A stretch of DNA of 64,000 nucleotides from DASYLJ01 sp964432595 (GTDB lineage: Bacteria; Desulfobacterota; Binatia; DP-6), in NCBI GenBank assembly GCA_964432595.1, contig CAYSOF010000006.1, forward strand, positions 62,001 through 126,000, written 5' to 3'. Positions 62,967 through 64,000 of this stretch are shown in pieces. Numbering within the stretch: the first letter of the stretch is position 1; every line of letters begins with the position of its first letter. The notes under the pieces were generated by a model. The model saw only the letters and a program-made list of their open reading frames with translations. It was not told the origin of the DNA and made no database searches. The translations under genes and the position numbers were made by a program.

Positions 62967-64000
62967 CGCTCGCGGAGCTGCTCGATTCGCGTCGGGTCGT
63001 GCTGTGCGTCGGCAGCGGCGGCGTCGGCAAGACGACGACCGCCGCCGCGCTGGCGACGTGCGCCGCCCGGCGCGGACGCCGCACCGCGGTGCTCACCGTC
63101 GACCCGGCGCAGCGCCTGAAGGACGCGCTCGGTCTCGGCACGCTCGACGGCAAGCCCCGCCGCGTGCCGCTCGGCGGCACCGCCGCGCCGCTCGACGCGA
63201 TGCTACTCGACGTGAAGCGCACCTTCGACGAGCTCGTCGTCGGCCTCGCCAGCACGCCCGAGCAGGCGCAGCGCATCCTCGACAACCGCCTCTACCAGAA
63301 CCTCTCCGGCACGCTCGCGGGCACCGCCGAGTACATGGCGGTCGAGACCGTCTACCGGCTCGCCGAGGAGGGCGACTACGACCTCCTCGTGGTCGACACG
63401 CCGCCGTCGCGCCACGCCATCGACTTCCTCGACGCGCCCCGCCGCCTGCTGGCGCTGCTCGACTCGCGCGCGTTCGCCATCCTGAAAGATCCGACCAGCA
63501 TCCTGCCGGCCGCGGGCTCGCGGCTCGCGCATCTCGTGCTGTCGGGCGTGCTCCGCGGCCTCGAGCGCTTCACCGGCATCGGCCTCGTGCGCGAGATCGG
63601 CGAGTTCGTCGGGCTGATCGAAGGCCTCACCGCCGCGCTCCGCGAGCGCGTCGCCGGCACCGCCGCACTGCTCCGCAGCGACGCGACGTCGCTGCTGCTC
63701 GTGTCGGCGCCCGAGCCGCGCCTCACCACGGAGACGTCGGAGCTCGCGGCGGCGCTCGGCAAGGTCGGCCTGGCCGTGCATGGCGTGATCGTCAATCGGG
63801 CATTGCCGCGCGCGGTGTTCGGCAGCGACGCGCCCGAGCCCGCGCCGATCGCCGCCCTGTCGGCCACGCTCGCCGCGCGCCTCGAGCGCAGCTGGGAAGA
63901 CCTGCACACGCTCGCGCGGCGTCAGGAGGCGACGCTGGCGCCGCTGCTCCGCGCCGCGAACGCGCCGCAACTCGCCGAGGTGCCGCTGCTCGCGACGCCG
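62963..64000 (+). CDS. Get3/ArsA-like ATPase, BagB-like subunit, 3' end off the window
   Basis: The visible 346 residues have Walker A GSGGVGKT (17-24) without the signature Lys, and switch I TVDPAQ with Asp47. That is the reverse of the first ATPase. The pattern matches mycobacterial Rv3680 (BagB). Helical regions with hydrophobic faces follow (LAHLVLSGVLRGLERF), as in ArsA-like client-binding segments. The ATG overlaps the stop of the upstream gene. The C-terminus lies beyond base 64000. Pairing and asymmetric ATP use are inferred from the residue pattern. Confidence 0.86.
   Translation, partial: MTLAELLDSRRVVLCVGSGGVGKTTTAAALATCAARRGRRTAVLTVDPAQRLKDALGLGTLDGKPRRVPLGGTAAPLDAMLLDVKRTFDELVVGLASTPEQAQRILDNRLYQNLSGTLAGTAEYMAVETVYRLAEEGDYDLLVVDTPPSRHAIDFLDAPRRLLALLDSRAFAILKDPTSILPAAGSRLAHLVLSGVLRGLERFTGIGLVREIGEFVGLIEGLTAALRERVAGTAALLRSDATSLLLVSAPEPRLTTETSELAAALGKVGLAVHGVIVNRALPRAVFGSDAPEPAPIAALSATLAARLERSWEDLHTLARRQEATLAPLLRAANAPQLAEVPLLATP

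Overview
The window is high-GC DNA (about 70% G+C by eye) from a Gram-negative-type bacterium. It encodes lipobox lipoproteins, many Sec signal peptides, periplasmic multiheme cytochromes and a class A penicillin-binding protein. Several secreted proteins carry poly-threonine linkers coded by ACG/ACC runs, and there is a DUF222-HNH gene, a BagAB-type ATPase pair and the gene order rpmE-prfA-prmC-murA. Together these suggest an uncultured soil or sediment delta-proteobacterium-like lineage such as Candidatus Binatota. That placement is inference; no rRNA gene is present to test it. No tRNA, rRNA, CRISPR array or phage module was seen, and no gap between genes exceeds 300 bases.

Layout. 1-2965 (minus): housekeeping operon rpmE, prfA, prmC, murA (murA runs off the left edge). 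3068-5308: two convergent secreted proteins with Thr linkers. 5438-8754 (minus): acyltransferase-like protein, glycerol kinase and an alpha/beta hydrolase, a plausible glycerol/lipid group. 8820-12516 (plus): a TrmA/RumA-type methyltransferase, a small membrane protein, a secreted beta-helix protein and a membrane-anchored tyrosine-phosphatase-like protein that overlaps nrfH. 12509-14327: nrfHA for nitrite reduction to ammonium, with an unusual CXXCH catalytic heme site. 14399-17067: YidB-like, BON-LysM and small envelope proteins. 17104-19746: a convergent histidine kinase and NarL-type regulator separated by a palindromic MITE-like element.

19913-24179: SDR, GFA protein, a glycoside hydrolase that has lost its 3' end, and next to it a DUF222-HNH nuclease gene behind a lower-GC junction. 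24203-25854 (minus): MauG-like diheme peroxidase coupled to a secreted protein. 25937-29580 (plus): tight operon of lipoprotein, class III adenylate cyclase, zinc alcohol dehydrogenase and double-hotdog thioesterase. 29611-34591: secreted protein, DoxX, PBP1A and a secreted protein with a possible permuted NlpC/P60 fold. 34681-38752: Thr-linker protein, VWA/MoxR pair, ferredoxin and a receiver-only regulator. 38899-44961: sulfatase, AlkZ/YcaQ-type DNA glycosylase, redoxin and coniferyl-aldehyde-type dehydrogenase.

45074-55540: a secreted seven-repeat propeller protein, a 2228-residue secreted teneurin-like RHS/YD protein (46555-53241, minus) with no neighbouring immunity gene, and small membrane proteins beside an AraC regulator. 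The base after the RHS stop begins a remnant of the membrane gene found intact at 54304-54717, so this locus has been rearranged. 55656-60056: MOSC protein, acyl-CoA dehydrogenase, small peptides and a molybdopterin oxidoreductase. 60123-64000: a Cys-rich secreted protein and two Get3/ArsA-like ATPases whose active-site residues look complementary. The strongest candidates for further work are the RHS locus, the element between kinase and regulator, the NrfA variant and the ATPase pair.
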